This document shows positions 1 to 5,550 of a stretch of DNA of 10,452 nucleotides, piece after piece (the stretch's first letter is position 1; the number at the start of each line of letters is the position of its first letter). Under the pieces are notes generated by a model. That model had not been told where the DNA came from and made no database searches. It worked only from the letters and a program-made list of their open reading frames with translations. The position numbers were made by a program, and so were the translations under genes. Source of the DNA: Actinomycetota bacterium (GTDB taxonomy: Bacteria > Actinomycetota > Actinomycetes > Nanopelagicales > Nanopelagicaceae); contig CANLTP010000024.1 of NCBI GenBank assembly GCA_947494085.1, positions 1-10,452 on the forward strand, in the 5' to 3' direction.

Positions 1-177
1 CACTTTACAAACTGGAGGTTGGGCTTCTGGTGCAATCTCGACGAGATCTAAACCGACTTCATCTGCCATCTTTAATGCAGTATCGATATCGACAACGCCA
101 ACTTGTTCACCGGAAAAACCAATCAGACGAACTTGCGGAACGCGAATCCGATCGTTGATTCTTGGCTCAGTGCTGAT
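1..177 (-). CDS. infC: Translation initiation factor IF-3, N-terminal part (partial, runs off the left edge)
   Basis: IF3 binds the 30S subunit, blocks premature 50S joining and rejects wrong start codons and initiator mispairing. The 59 visible codons carry the family's N-terminal domain: a start [20 protein letters not shown], then GEQVGVV, and [16 protein letters not shown] near the edge. This matches actinobacterial IF3 from its first residues; the linker and C-terminal domain lie outside the window. No ATG, GTG or TTG exists in this frame between the upstream in-frame TAG (217-219) and the IF3 homology. The start is therefore placed at ATC (175-177), just behind a G-rich Shine-Dalgarno sequence. 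A rare start codon on infC is known in other bacteria and underlies IF3 autoregulation. In most bacteria rpmI and rplT follow infC, but that cannot be seen here. Identity is very secure; the exact start is likely. Confidence 0.95.
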   Translation of the reverse strand, partial: MSTEPRINDRIRVPQVRLIGFSGEQVGVVDIDTALKMADEVGLDLVEIAPEAQPPVCKV

Positions 178-350
178 AACTTCTCCCCCCTGGTTAATCG
201 CTTCTTTTGAATTTCTCTAGAAGCAGGTGGAGACAGTCGCAAATGCAGGTTGAAAAACCTGTAATGACCAGTTCGCCGAAGCAATAATGGTGGGAGCGAC
301 TAACTCCACTTGATTGCGCAAGGTTACCCCAGGAACTCGGTATCCAGAAA
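178..350 (-). promoter_or_regulatory. infC leader / fabI-infC intergenic region with small inverted repeats
   Basis: This 173-bp stretch holds no convincing gene. It presumably carries the infC promoter and 5' leader, but I could not assign a confident -10/-35 pair. On the minus strand there is a perfect 6-bp stem, CAGGTT-TTTC-AACCTG (246-261), extendable by a G-U and an A-T pair to 244-263. There is also a small TTGC-TTCG-GCGA tetraloop hairpin nearby (276-287) and an imperfect 7-bp inverted repeat (322-328 with 339-345, one A-A mismatch) just behind the fabI stop. None is followed by a clear T-run, so I do not call a terminator. Roles in infC control or in protecting the fabI 3' end are guesses. 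Confidence 0.45.
183..191 (-). promoter_or_regulatory. Strong Shine-Dalgarno site that fixes the ATC start of infC
   Basis: The minus strand reads AGGGGGGAG, followed by five bases (AAGTT) and then ATC. The same GGAG-to-start spacing is 3 bases at sufC and 4 at sufT in this window, so the ATC sits where a start codon is expected. This site, rather than codon identity, decides the infC start. Confidence 0.8.
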
Positions 351-1124
351 TCAGCTTCCGATCGCGTGAACTCCCCCGTCTACATGGATGATTTCTCCAG
401 TAGTTTTTGGGAAAAATGGTGAAAGCAGGGCAACTGCGCCTTGGGCTGCTGGGACTGGGTCAGCTACATCCCAGAATAATGGCGCCCGTTCATTCCAAAC
501 ATCTTCGAATTCTTGGAATCCTGGAATTGATTTAGCGGCCATAGTTTTAATCGGACCTGCTGCAATGAGATTACAGCGAATATTTTCTGCTCCTAAATCA
601 CGTGCTAAATATCTGTTTGCAGATTCGAGCCCTGCCTTTGCAACACCCATCCAGTCATATTTTGGCCAGGCGACAGTTGCATCAAAAGTTAGTCCAACTA
701 TTGCTGCGCCTCTTTCGCTATTAAACAACGGCTTACATGCCATAACTAAAGATTTATAAGAGAAAGTCGAAACATGAACCGCGGTTGCAACATCCTCCCA
801 CGTTGTGTTTAAGAAATTTCCACCAAGCGCTGCTTCTGGTGCGAAGCCTATTGAGTGAACCACGCCATCTAGATGTGGAAAATGTTCCTTAACTAGACCG
901 CTTAAGCGATCAAGATGTTCAACACTTGTTACATCCAGCTCAAGAACCGGTGCCGGCTTTGGCAATCTGGTTGCGATTCTGTTGGTAATACTAAGTGCCC
1001 GTCCGAAGGAGGTAAGTAAAACATTCGCGCCTTCTTCTTGGGCGATTCGGGCAATGTGAAAAGCGATTGAGGATTCAGTAAGGACTCCGGTAACTAACAC
1101 ATTCTTGCCAGCCAAAATTCCCAT
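351..1124 (-). CDS. fabI: Enoyl-[acyl-carrier-protein] reductase (NADH), InhA-type FabI
   Basis: This 257-residue short-chain reductase carries out the last step of each type II fatty acid elongation round in the cytosol, reducing trans-2-enoyl-ACP with NADH. The N-terminal nucleotide-binding segment reads VTGVLTESSIAFHIA (residues 11-25), the FabI-specific variant of the SDR glycine motif. HSIGF follows at 90-94, and YDWMGVAK gives catalytic Tyr156 and Lys163 with the wide FabI Tyr-x6-Lys spacing. Phe147 (in LTFD) matches the InhA active-site phenylalanine. The sequence resembles mycobacterial InhA throughout, but from memory of InhA the substrate-binding loop (about 195-210) is roughly nine residues shorter. 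The ATG overlaps the fabG stop by one base (TAATG), so translation is probably coupled, and no independent promoter is apparent. The fabG-fabI pair mirrors mycobacterial mabA-inhA. Confidence 0.96.
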   Translation of the reverse strand: MGILAGKNVLVTGVLTESSIAFHIARIAQEEGANVLLTSFGRALSITNRIATRLPKPAPVLELDVTSVEHLDRLSGLVKEHFPHLDGVVHSIGFAPEAALGGNFLNTTWEDVATAVHVSTFSYKSLVMACKPLFNSERGAAIVGLTFDATVAWPKYDWMGVAKAGLESANRYLARDLGAENIRCNLIAAGPIKTMAAKSIPGFQEFEDVWNERAPLFWDVADPVPAAQGAVALLSPFFPKTTGEIIHVDGGVHAIGS

Positions 1125-1837
1125 TAGTGCCCCATTCCCAATCCACCGTCAACTGGAATAACCGCTCCAGTTATATAACCCGCTTCTGGTGATGCCAAGA
1201 AAGCTACCACTCCAGCAATCTCATCTGCCGAACTAAATCTTCCAAGCGGAACCGCTGCGCTAATTTCGGATTTTCGCTTCTCGTCGATAACGGCAGTCAT
1301 CTCAGTTTCTACGAATCCTGGGGCCACGACATTCGCCGTAATTCCACGGCTACCAAGTTCGCGCGCAAAACTTCGCGCCATTCCAATCAGTCCACTCTTC
1401 GTTGCTGCGTAGTTCACTTGACCTGCCGAACCGAGCATCCCAACAACAGATCCAATAAATATCATCCGCCCAGACTTCTGCTTCATCATTCCCCGAGTAC
1501 AGGCGCGGGCAACTCTGAAAGCACCATTCAAATTCGTATTTATTACTGATTCAAAATCTTCATCACTCATTCGCATAACTAAGCCATCTTTGGTTATTCC
1601 AGCATTAGCAACTAACACATCTATCTTCCCAAATTTTGCTTCGATGCTTGATACGGCTGAATTAACGCTCTCGGAATCTGCGACATCCATAATTACGGAA
1701 TCAAAGCCATCCGGCGCAGAACCTGAGCGATGCGCAATAACAACCTGATAGCCATCTGACTTAAATTTTTTCGCTATTGCAAGACCGATTCCCCGGTTTC
1801 CGCCCGTAATCAAGGCAACTTTCGAATCAGATGTCAT
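1124..1837 (-). CDS. fabG: 3-oxoacyl-[acyl-carrier-protein] reductase FabG
   Basis: FabG reduces beta-ketoacyl-ACP to 3-hydroxyacyl-ACP with NADPH, the first reduction of each fatty acid elongation cycle. The 237-residue protein has the classical SDR set: TGGNRGIG at 11-18, NAG at 78-80, NTNLNG with Asn102, and the catalytic Ser130, Tyr143 and Lys147 at the usual Ser-x12-Tyr-x3-Lys spacing. PGFVETEM (173-180) and a terminal PVDGGLGM complete the family pattern. Length is normal for FabG. Its pairing with an InhA-type fabI supports FabG/MabA over another SDR. The ATG at 1835-1837 has no Shine-Dalgarno sequence. It lies six bases behind a good -10 hexamer, which suggests a leaderless mRNA and makes this the promoter-proximal gene of the fabG-fabI operon. 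Confidence 0.95.
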   Translation of the reverse strand: MTSDSKVALITGGNRGIGLAIAKKFKSDGYQVVIAHRSGSAPDGFDSVIMDVADSESVNSAVSSIEAKFGKIDVLVANAGITKDGLVMRMSDEDFESVINTNLNGAFRVARACTRGMMKQKSGRMIFIGSVVGMLGSAGQVNYAATKSGLIGMARSFARELGSRGITANVVAPGFVETEMTAVIDEKRKSEISAAVPLGRFSSADEIAGVVAFLASPEAGYITGAVIPVDGGLGMGH

Positions 1838-1843
1838 GGGAGA

Positions 1844-1871
1844 AACTTACCTGTTACTACTGCGTAGCCAA
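1844..1871 (-). promoter_or_regulatory. Candidate leaderless promoter for fabG-fabI
   Basis: On the minus strand a -10 hexamer TAAGTT (1844-1849) fits the actinobacterial TAnnnT pattern. It is preceded after a 16-base spacer by TTGGCT (1866-1871), a fair -35. Exactly six bases (TCTCCC) separate the -10 from the fabG ATG. Transcription would thus start at or next to the A of ATG. No Shine-Dalgarno precedes this ATG, which fits. Confidence 0.55.
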
Positions 1872-1914
1872 ATGTCCACACTGACGCCAATGCGAAATTT
1901 TATGCTCATCGGCA

Positions 1915-1920
1915 TACAGT
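1915..1920 (+). promoter_or_regulatory. Candidate leaderless -10 element for the DUF3099-SURF1 pair
   Basis: TACAGT fits the TAnnnT -10 pattern and is followed by exactly six bases (TATCCC) and the ATG at 1927. The ATG has no Shine-Dalgarno. No good -35 is seen at the usual spacing (GCGAAA at 17 bases). The arrangement mirrors the fabG promoter on the other strand of the same 89-bp divergent region. Confidence 0.5.
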
Positions 1921-1926
1921 TATCCC

Positions 1927-2223
1927 ATGGCGACGAATCCAGAGGGTCCTGCGAAATCAGTGTCGGCTTCAATCTCCAATGTTGGCCAGCCACTATCGAT
2001 AGATCAATCCTCTAGGGCACGAAAATACTTTATTTCAATGATGATAAGAACAGCTTGTTTTATTCTCGCTGTTGTTTTACCTAGTCCATATCGTTGGATT
2101 GCGCTATTTGGCGCTGTGGTGCTTCCATACATAGCAGTCGTCGTCGCGAATGCCGGACGAGAAAGCATTCGAGGTCAGGCGACAGTGCTCAACAAGGGGC
2201 CAAAGGAAATCGGAAGCAACTAA
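1927..2223 (+). CDS. DUF3099 family two-helix membrane protein, function unknown
   Basis: This 98-residue protein matches the actinobacterial DUF3099 pattern. A polar N-terminal tail of about 30 residues is followed by RARKYFISMMIRTACFILAVV, a short PSPYRW turn, a second hydrophobic segment and VVVANAGRES. Two membrane helices are expected at about 34-51 and 56-75, in a hairpin with both ends probably cytoplasmic. Arg41, Trp57 and the ANAGRE motif (74-79) look like the conserved core. No enzymatic motif is present and no function is established. The stop codon lies three bases before the SURF1 start on the same strand, so the two are almost certainly co-expressed. A link to cytochrome oxidase assembly is only suggested by that neighbour. 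Confidence 0.88.
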   Translation: MATNPEGPAKSVSASISNVGQPLSIDQSSRARKYFISMMIRTACFILAVVLPSPYRWIALFGAVVLPYIAVVVANAGRESIRGQATVLNKGPKEIGSN

Positions 2224-2226
2224 CTG

Positions 2227-2958
2227 GTGAAGCGCTTTTTTAATCCAGTCTCACTTCTTCAGAGTTTCATCGCATTGGTTCTAGTAGCAGTATGTTTATT
2301 CGCTGCCCAATGGCAATTTAGTAGAGGCGCAAGTCAATCAGAAACAAACAGAATCATTTCAGCAAATTTAGATTTACCTAGTCTTACTATGCCTGACATT
2401 GAGAATTTGGATCCCGTCAATAACCAGTGGCGCAAAATAACCTTGGAGGGCAGTTTCTCTCAAGATAAGCAAGAGCTTGTTCGCAATCGATACTACGAAG
2501 GAAAGTTTGGATTTGAAGTTCTGACCTTGTTCACTGCTTCCAATGGTGAAAATTTCTGGGTTGATCGGGGCTGGGTTGCAGCTGGTCCGAATGCGGCTAC
2601 CCCTCCCGTAGTTGAGCCCATTTCGATTGAGAACTTAAAGATAATTGCTCGAATTAGATCTGAGAATTTGAGCCGGCAGTTGCAAGGATCGTTCTTTGTC
2701 ACAAGAGCTTCTAACGAGAGACCCGAATCCATAACCAAACTTCAAGGTGTCGAAGCAAATGCTTATTACCTAGATCTACTGGGAAGTCCTGATGGAAAGG
2801 TGGAGCCGCTAACCGAAATCGAATTGCCAGAACTATCGAATGGTCCGCATTATGCCTATGGGGTTCAGTGGTTGGCCTTCGCACTTCTTGCGATTATTGG
2901 AAGATTCTTACTGTTCCGTGAAACCAAGAGATTGTCTCTGGTAAAGGTCGAAATATAA
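2227..2958 (+). CDS. SURF1 family cytochrome c oxidase assembly protein
   Basis: SURF1 proteins are membrane factors that help build heme-copper terminal oxidases, apparently by aiding heme a insertion into subunit I. The 243 residues show the family layout. An N-terminal membrane helix (about 11-28) runs into AAQWQFSRG (26-34). A large extracytoplasmic domain follows, with GSFSQDKQ and NFWVDRGWV (109-117). A conserved GPHYAYGVQW motif (206-215) then leads into the C-terminal helix (about 210-229) and a basic cytoplasmic tail. The start is GTG at 2227, three bases after the DUF3099 stop, with a weakly placed GGAAG upstream, so translational coupling is likely. The last 51 bases overlap the 3' end of the convergent ABC exporter gene, so there is no space for a terminator between them. 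Confidence 0.9.
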   Translation: MKRFFNPVSLLQSFIALVLVAVCLFAAQWQFSRGASQSETNRIISANLDLPSLTMPDIENLDPVNNQWRKITLEGSFSQDKQELVRNRYYEGKFGFEVLTLFTASNGENFWVDRGWVAAGPNAATPPVVEPISIENLKIIARIRSENLSRQLQGSFFVTRASNERPESITKLQGVEANAYYLDLLGSPDGKVEPLTEIELPELSNGPHYAYGVQWLAFALLAIIGRFLLFRETKRLSLVKVEI

Positions 2959-4779
2959 ACCGCCTTTTGCCACTAGTTCATCGTGCTTGCCTGATTCAAC
3001 AACCTTTCCGTTCTCTAAAACTAAAATTTGATCTGCATGAACAATTGTTGATAGTCGGTGTGCAATGACGATGCTTGTTCTCCCCGCCAGGGCGCTAGCA
3101 AGAGCGTTCTGAACCAAGGCCTCATTCTCGGAATCTAGATGTGCGGTAGCTTCATCGAGGATAACTATCTGTGGCTTCTTCAACAACAATCTTGCAATCG
3201 CTAACCGTTGTTTTTCTCCGCCAGATAATCTGTGACCTCGCTCGCCAACCACAGTGTCTAATCCATTTGGAAGGGTCCGAATAAATTCACCAATTTGTGC
3301 AGCATCACAAGCGGACCATATTTCATTTTCCGTAGCGTCTACCTTTGCATAGCGAAGATTTTCCGCAATGCTCTCGTGAAGCATATGAGAATCTTGAGTG
3401 ACGATTCCGATCAGAGATCGAAGTTCCAGAATCGTTGTGTCTCGAATATCAACTCCGTTAATTGATATCGATCCTTCTGTTACATCATAAAGTCTTGGTA
3501 ACAGACCAGAGATCGTGCTTTTGCCAGCCCCTGATGGGCCAACAATTGCAGTCAGTGTTCCAGGCTTGCAGATAAAGGAGACTTCTTCTAGAACTGCTTC
3601 CGTATCTATAGTTTCAGCTACTGCTGCGCCTTCTAGTGAGGCAATCGATATCTCATTTGCCTTCGGGTAAGTAAAACTCACATTTGAAAATTCAACCGTA
3701 GGCATGGCTTGAGGAATCGATTTTGGATTAGCGGGATCTGTAACCATCGGTTTCAGATCCAAAACTTCAAATACTCGCTCAAAAGAAACCAGCGCTGACA
3801 TCACATCTACTCGAATGTTTGAAAGTGAGGTCAGCGGTCCATATAGACGAGCAAGAAGTGCTGTTATCGCAAGCAGAGTTCCAATAGTAATTTCCTTGTT
3901 AATTGCTAGGTTTCCACCAATTCCGTATGCGAAGGAAGTTGCGATTGCTGCAACTGAAGTCATTGCTATGAAGAAAATGCGGTTGAGCATCGCGATTTTT
4001 ATACCCATGTCCGCTACTCGCCGAGCCCTGCCTCGGAAATTGCTAGCTTCGGCAACCCGATCTCCATACAACGAAACGAGTAGTGCGCCAGAAACATTAA
4101 ATCTTTCAGTCATCGTCGAAGACATTTCAGCATTCAAATCAAAGGATTGCCTCGTGTAATTTGCAAGCTTTCTACCTATCCATTTTGTTGGGATGATGAA
4201 AACTGGAAGCAGAACCAGAGAGACCAGGGTTATCTGCCAAGAGAGCGTAAGCATCGCGATTACAACCAAAAGAAGAGTCAGCGAATTGCTGACTATGCCA
4301 GAAAGTGTCGATGTGAACGCTTGCTGAGCTCCAATAACATCACTGTTGATTCTAGAAATTAGTGAGCCGGTCTGAGTTCTGGTAAAGAATGCAATGGATT
4401 GCTTCTGGACATGCTCGAAGACTTGACTACGAAGATCGTAAATCAAACCTTCACCAATGCGGCTTGAGAACCATCGACCTAACATGCTGAATGCGGCATC
4501 ACCAATCGCTAGGGCCGCAACAATTAGCGCATATCTTGTGACAACGTCAGGACGACCTGGAATCACTCCTTCATCAACTAATGAGCGCAATAAAAGCGGT
4601 GTTGCAACAACCAATATTGCGTCGATAATGACTGTGAAAATAAAAATCGCCAGAAATTTACGATACGGAAGTGCGAAACTAAATATTCTCTTTAGGGTTC
4701 CGGACTTTAACTTTTGGTGCTTAACCGATTGATCTGAACTCATCGATCTTAAGGCCATCCACTGGCCATGCATCGACAC
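2908..4779 (-). CDS. ABC exporter half-transporter (fused membrane and ATPase domains)
   Basis: The 623-residue protein has an exporter-type six-helix membrane domain (about 42-312) fused to a nucleotide-binding domain, and should work as a homo- or heterodimer in the cytoplasmic membrane. The ATPase motifs are intact: Walker A GPSGAGKST (414-422), Q-loop Gln462, signature LSGGE (518-522), Walker B IVILDEATAHLD (538-549, catalytic Glu543) and H-loop His574. About 20 extra residues (373-395, around EISIASLEGAA) sit between the FTYP strand and VLEEVSF; I recall this insert in a group of actinobacterial exporters. The substrate cannot be told from sequence. The start is GTG at 4777-4779, three bases behind the sufT stop; an ATG two codons on (4771-4773) is possible. 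There is no Shine-Dalgarno, so it looks translationally coupled to the suf operon. Its 3' end overlaps the SURF1 gene. Confidence 0.92.
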   Translation of the reverse strand: MSMHGQWMALRSMSSDQSVKHQKLKSGTLKRIFSFALPYRKFLAIFIFTVIIDAILVVATPLLLRSLVDEGVIPGRPDVVTRYALIVAALAIGDAAFSMLGRWFSSRIGEGLIYDLRSQVFEHVQKQSIAFFTRTQTGSLISRINSDVIGAQQAFTSTLSGIVSNSLTLLLVVIAMLTLSWQITLVSLVLLPVFIIPTKWIGRKLANYTRQSFDLNAEMSSTMTERFNVSGALLVSLYGDRVAEASNFRGRARRVADMGIKIAMLNRIFFIAMTSVAAIATSFAYGIGGNLAINKEITIGTLLAITALLARLYGPLTSLSNIRVDVMSALVSFERVFEVLDLKPMVTDPANPKSIPQAMPTVEFSNVSFTYPKANEISIASLEGAAVAETIDTEAVLEEVSFICKPGTLTAIVGPSGAGKSTISGLLPRLYDVTEGSISINGVDIRDTTILELRSLIGIVTQDSHMLHESIAENLRYAKVDATENEIWSACDAAQIGEFIRTLPNGLDTVVGERGHRLSGGEKQRLAIARLLLKKPQIVILDEATAHLDSENEALVQNALASALAGRTSIVIAHRLSTIVHADQILVLENGKVVESGKHDELVAKGGLYFDLYQRQSLGFTEQ

Positions 4780-4782
4780 TAA

Positions 4783-5103
4783 TTAAACCGTGAACCCAAT
4801 CGCCCGCAGTTGTTCGCGACCATCATCAGAAATTTTTCCTGGGCCCCAAGGTGGCATCCAAACCCAATTGATCTTTACATCAGAAGTTATATCCGCTAAT
4901 ACCTGGTGAGTCTGATCCTCAATCACGTCTTGTAATGGGCAAGCCGCTGAAGTTAGCGTCATATCTAGAATCGCAACGTTATTTTCATCGAGACGCATGT
5001 CATAAACCAGACCAAGATCAATTACATTGATACCCAATTCTGGATCAATCACATCTTTCATGGCCTCTGTTATGTCATCCAAAGTTGTATTAGCGCTGCT
5101 CAT
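4783..5103 (-). CDS. sufT: SufT-type Fe-S cluster maturation protein (MIP18/DUF59 family)
   Basis: This small cytosolic protein belongs to the MIP18 (DUF59) family, whose bacterial SufT members support Fe-S protein maturation. In 106 residues it shows the family landmarks in order: DPELGINVIDLGLVYD (20-35), MTLTSAACPLQDVIEDQ (48-64) with the conserved Cys55, and VWMPPWGPGKISDDGREQLR (81-100). The position directly after sufU matches the actinobacterial suf order and supports SufT over other DUF59 proteins such as the PaaD oxygenase-assembly subunit. The ATG has a strong Shine-Dalgarno fused to the sufU stop codon, so it can be initiated on its own within the operon mRNA. The ABC exporter follows after three bases. 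Confidence 0.93.
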   Translation of the reverse strand: MSSANTTLDDITEAMKDVIDPELGINVIDLGLVYDMRLDENNVAILDMTLTSAACPLQDVIEDQTHQVLADITSDVKINWVWMPPWGPGKISDDGREQLRAIGFTV

Positions 5104-5107
5104 ATTT

Positions 5108-5113
5108 CTCCTT
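5108..5113 (-). promoter_or_regulatory. Shine-Dalgarno site for sufT, overlapping the sufU stop
   Basis: The minus strand reads TAAGGAGAAATATG. AAGGAG shares its two adenines with the sufU TAA stop and lies four bases before the sufT ATG. Ribosomes finishing sufU would release on the sufT initiation site. Confidence 0.75.
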
Positions 5114-5549
5114 AGTTTTTCGAACTCTGAATTGCTGCATCTTTAAAAGCCATCCACCCTAATAGGGCACATTTTATACGAGCTGGGAACTTGGAGACAC
5201 CAGCCAACGCTACGCCATCTTCAAGAATATCTTCATTACCAGCCATAGTTCCTTTGCTGCTCATCAGGTCAGAGAAGGATTCAACTATCTTGAGGGCTTC
5301 TTCCAAATTTTTACCGGTCATTAAATCGCTGGCTATCGAAGTGCTTGCCTGCGAAATAGAGCAGCCAACGCCGTCCCAAGAAACGTTAGTGACAATTCCA
5401 TCAGTTATGTTCACATTCAACGTTATCTCATCGCCACAACTTGGATTAACGTGATGGACCTGCGCCGTAAATGTCGGGCTCAACTTTTTATTCAAAGGGT
5501 GCTTGTAGTGATCGAGAATCACTTCCTGATATAACGAATCAAGTTCCAT
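5112..5549 (-). CDS. sufU: Zinc-dependent sulfurtransferase SufU (IscU-like)
   Basis: SufU accepts the persulfide sulfur from SufS at a zinc-bound site and passes it towards the SufBCD scaffold, the arrangement known from Bacillus subtilis. From the chosen start, MELDSLYQEVILDHYKHP, the protein has 145 residues, normal for SufU. The metal ligands are visible: Cys38 and Asp40 in NPSCGDE, Cys63 in GVGCSIS, and Cys127 in RIKCALLGW. The 3' part GVSKFPARIKCALLGWMAFKDA is typical of SufU and includes residues that IscU lacks. The frame is open a further 14 codons upstream, but that extension lies inside sufS and has no homology. The ATG at 5547-5549 is one base behind the sufS stop with AAGG upstream, so I prefer it. 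It is co-transcribed with sufS and sufT. Confidence 0.94.
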   Translation of the reverse strand: MELDSLYQEVILDHYKHPLNKKLSPTFTAQVHHVNPSCGDEITLNVNITDGIVTNVSWDGVGCSISQASTSIASDLMTGKNLEEALKIVESFSDLMSSKGTMAGNEDILEDGVALAGVSKFPARIKCALLGWMAFKDAAIQSSKN

Positions 5550-5550
5550 G

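Noticed and set aside
217..309. Short GTG-initiated frame of 30 codons on the minus strand in the infC leader, ending at TAG in the infC frame
   Set aside because: There is no Shine-Dalgarno before the GTG and the peptide has no recognisable feature or codon runs suggestive of attenuation. The frame is also open upstream into fabI, so the open stretch is not informative.
322..345. Inverted repeat just after the fabI stop as an intrinsic terminator
   Set aside because: The stem has a mismatch, a ten-base loop and no T-run on the transcript side, so it does not meet the criteria for an intrinsic terminator.
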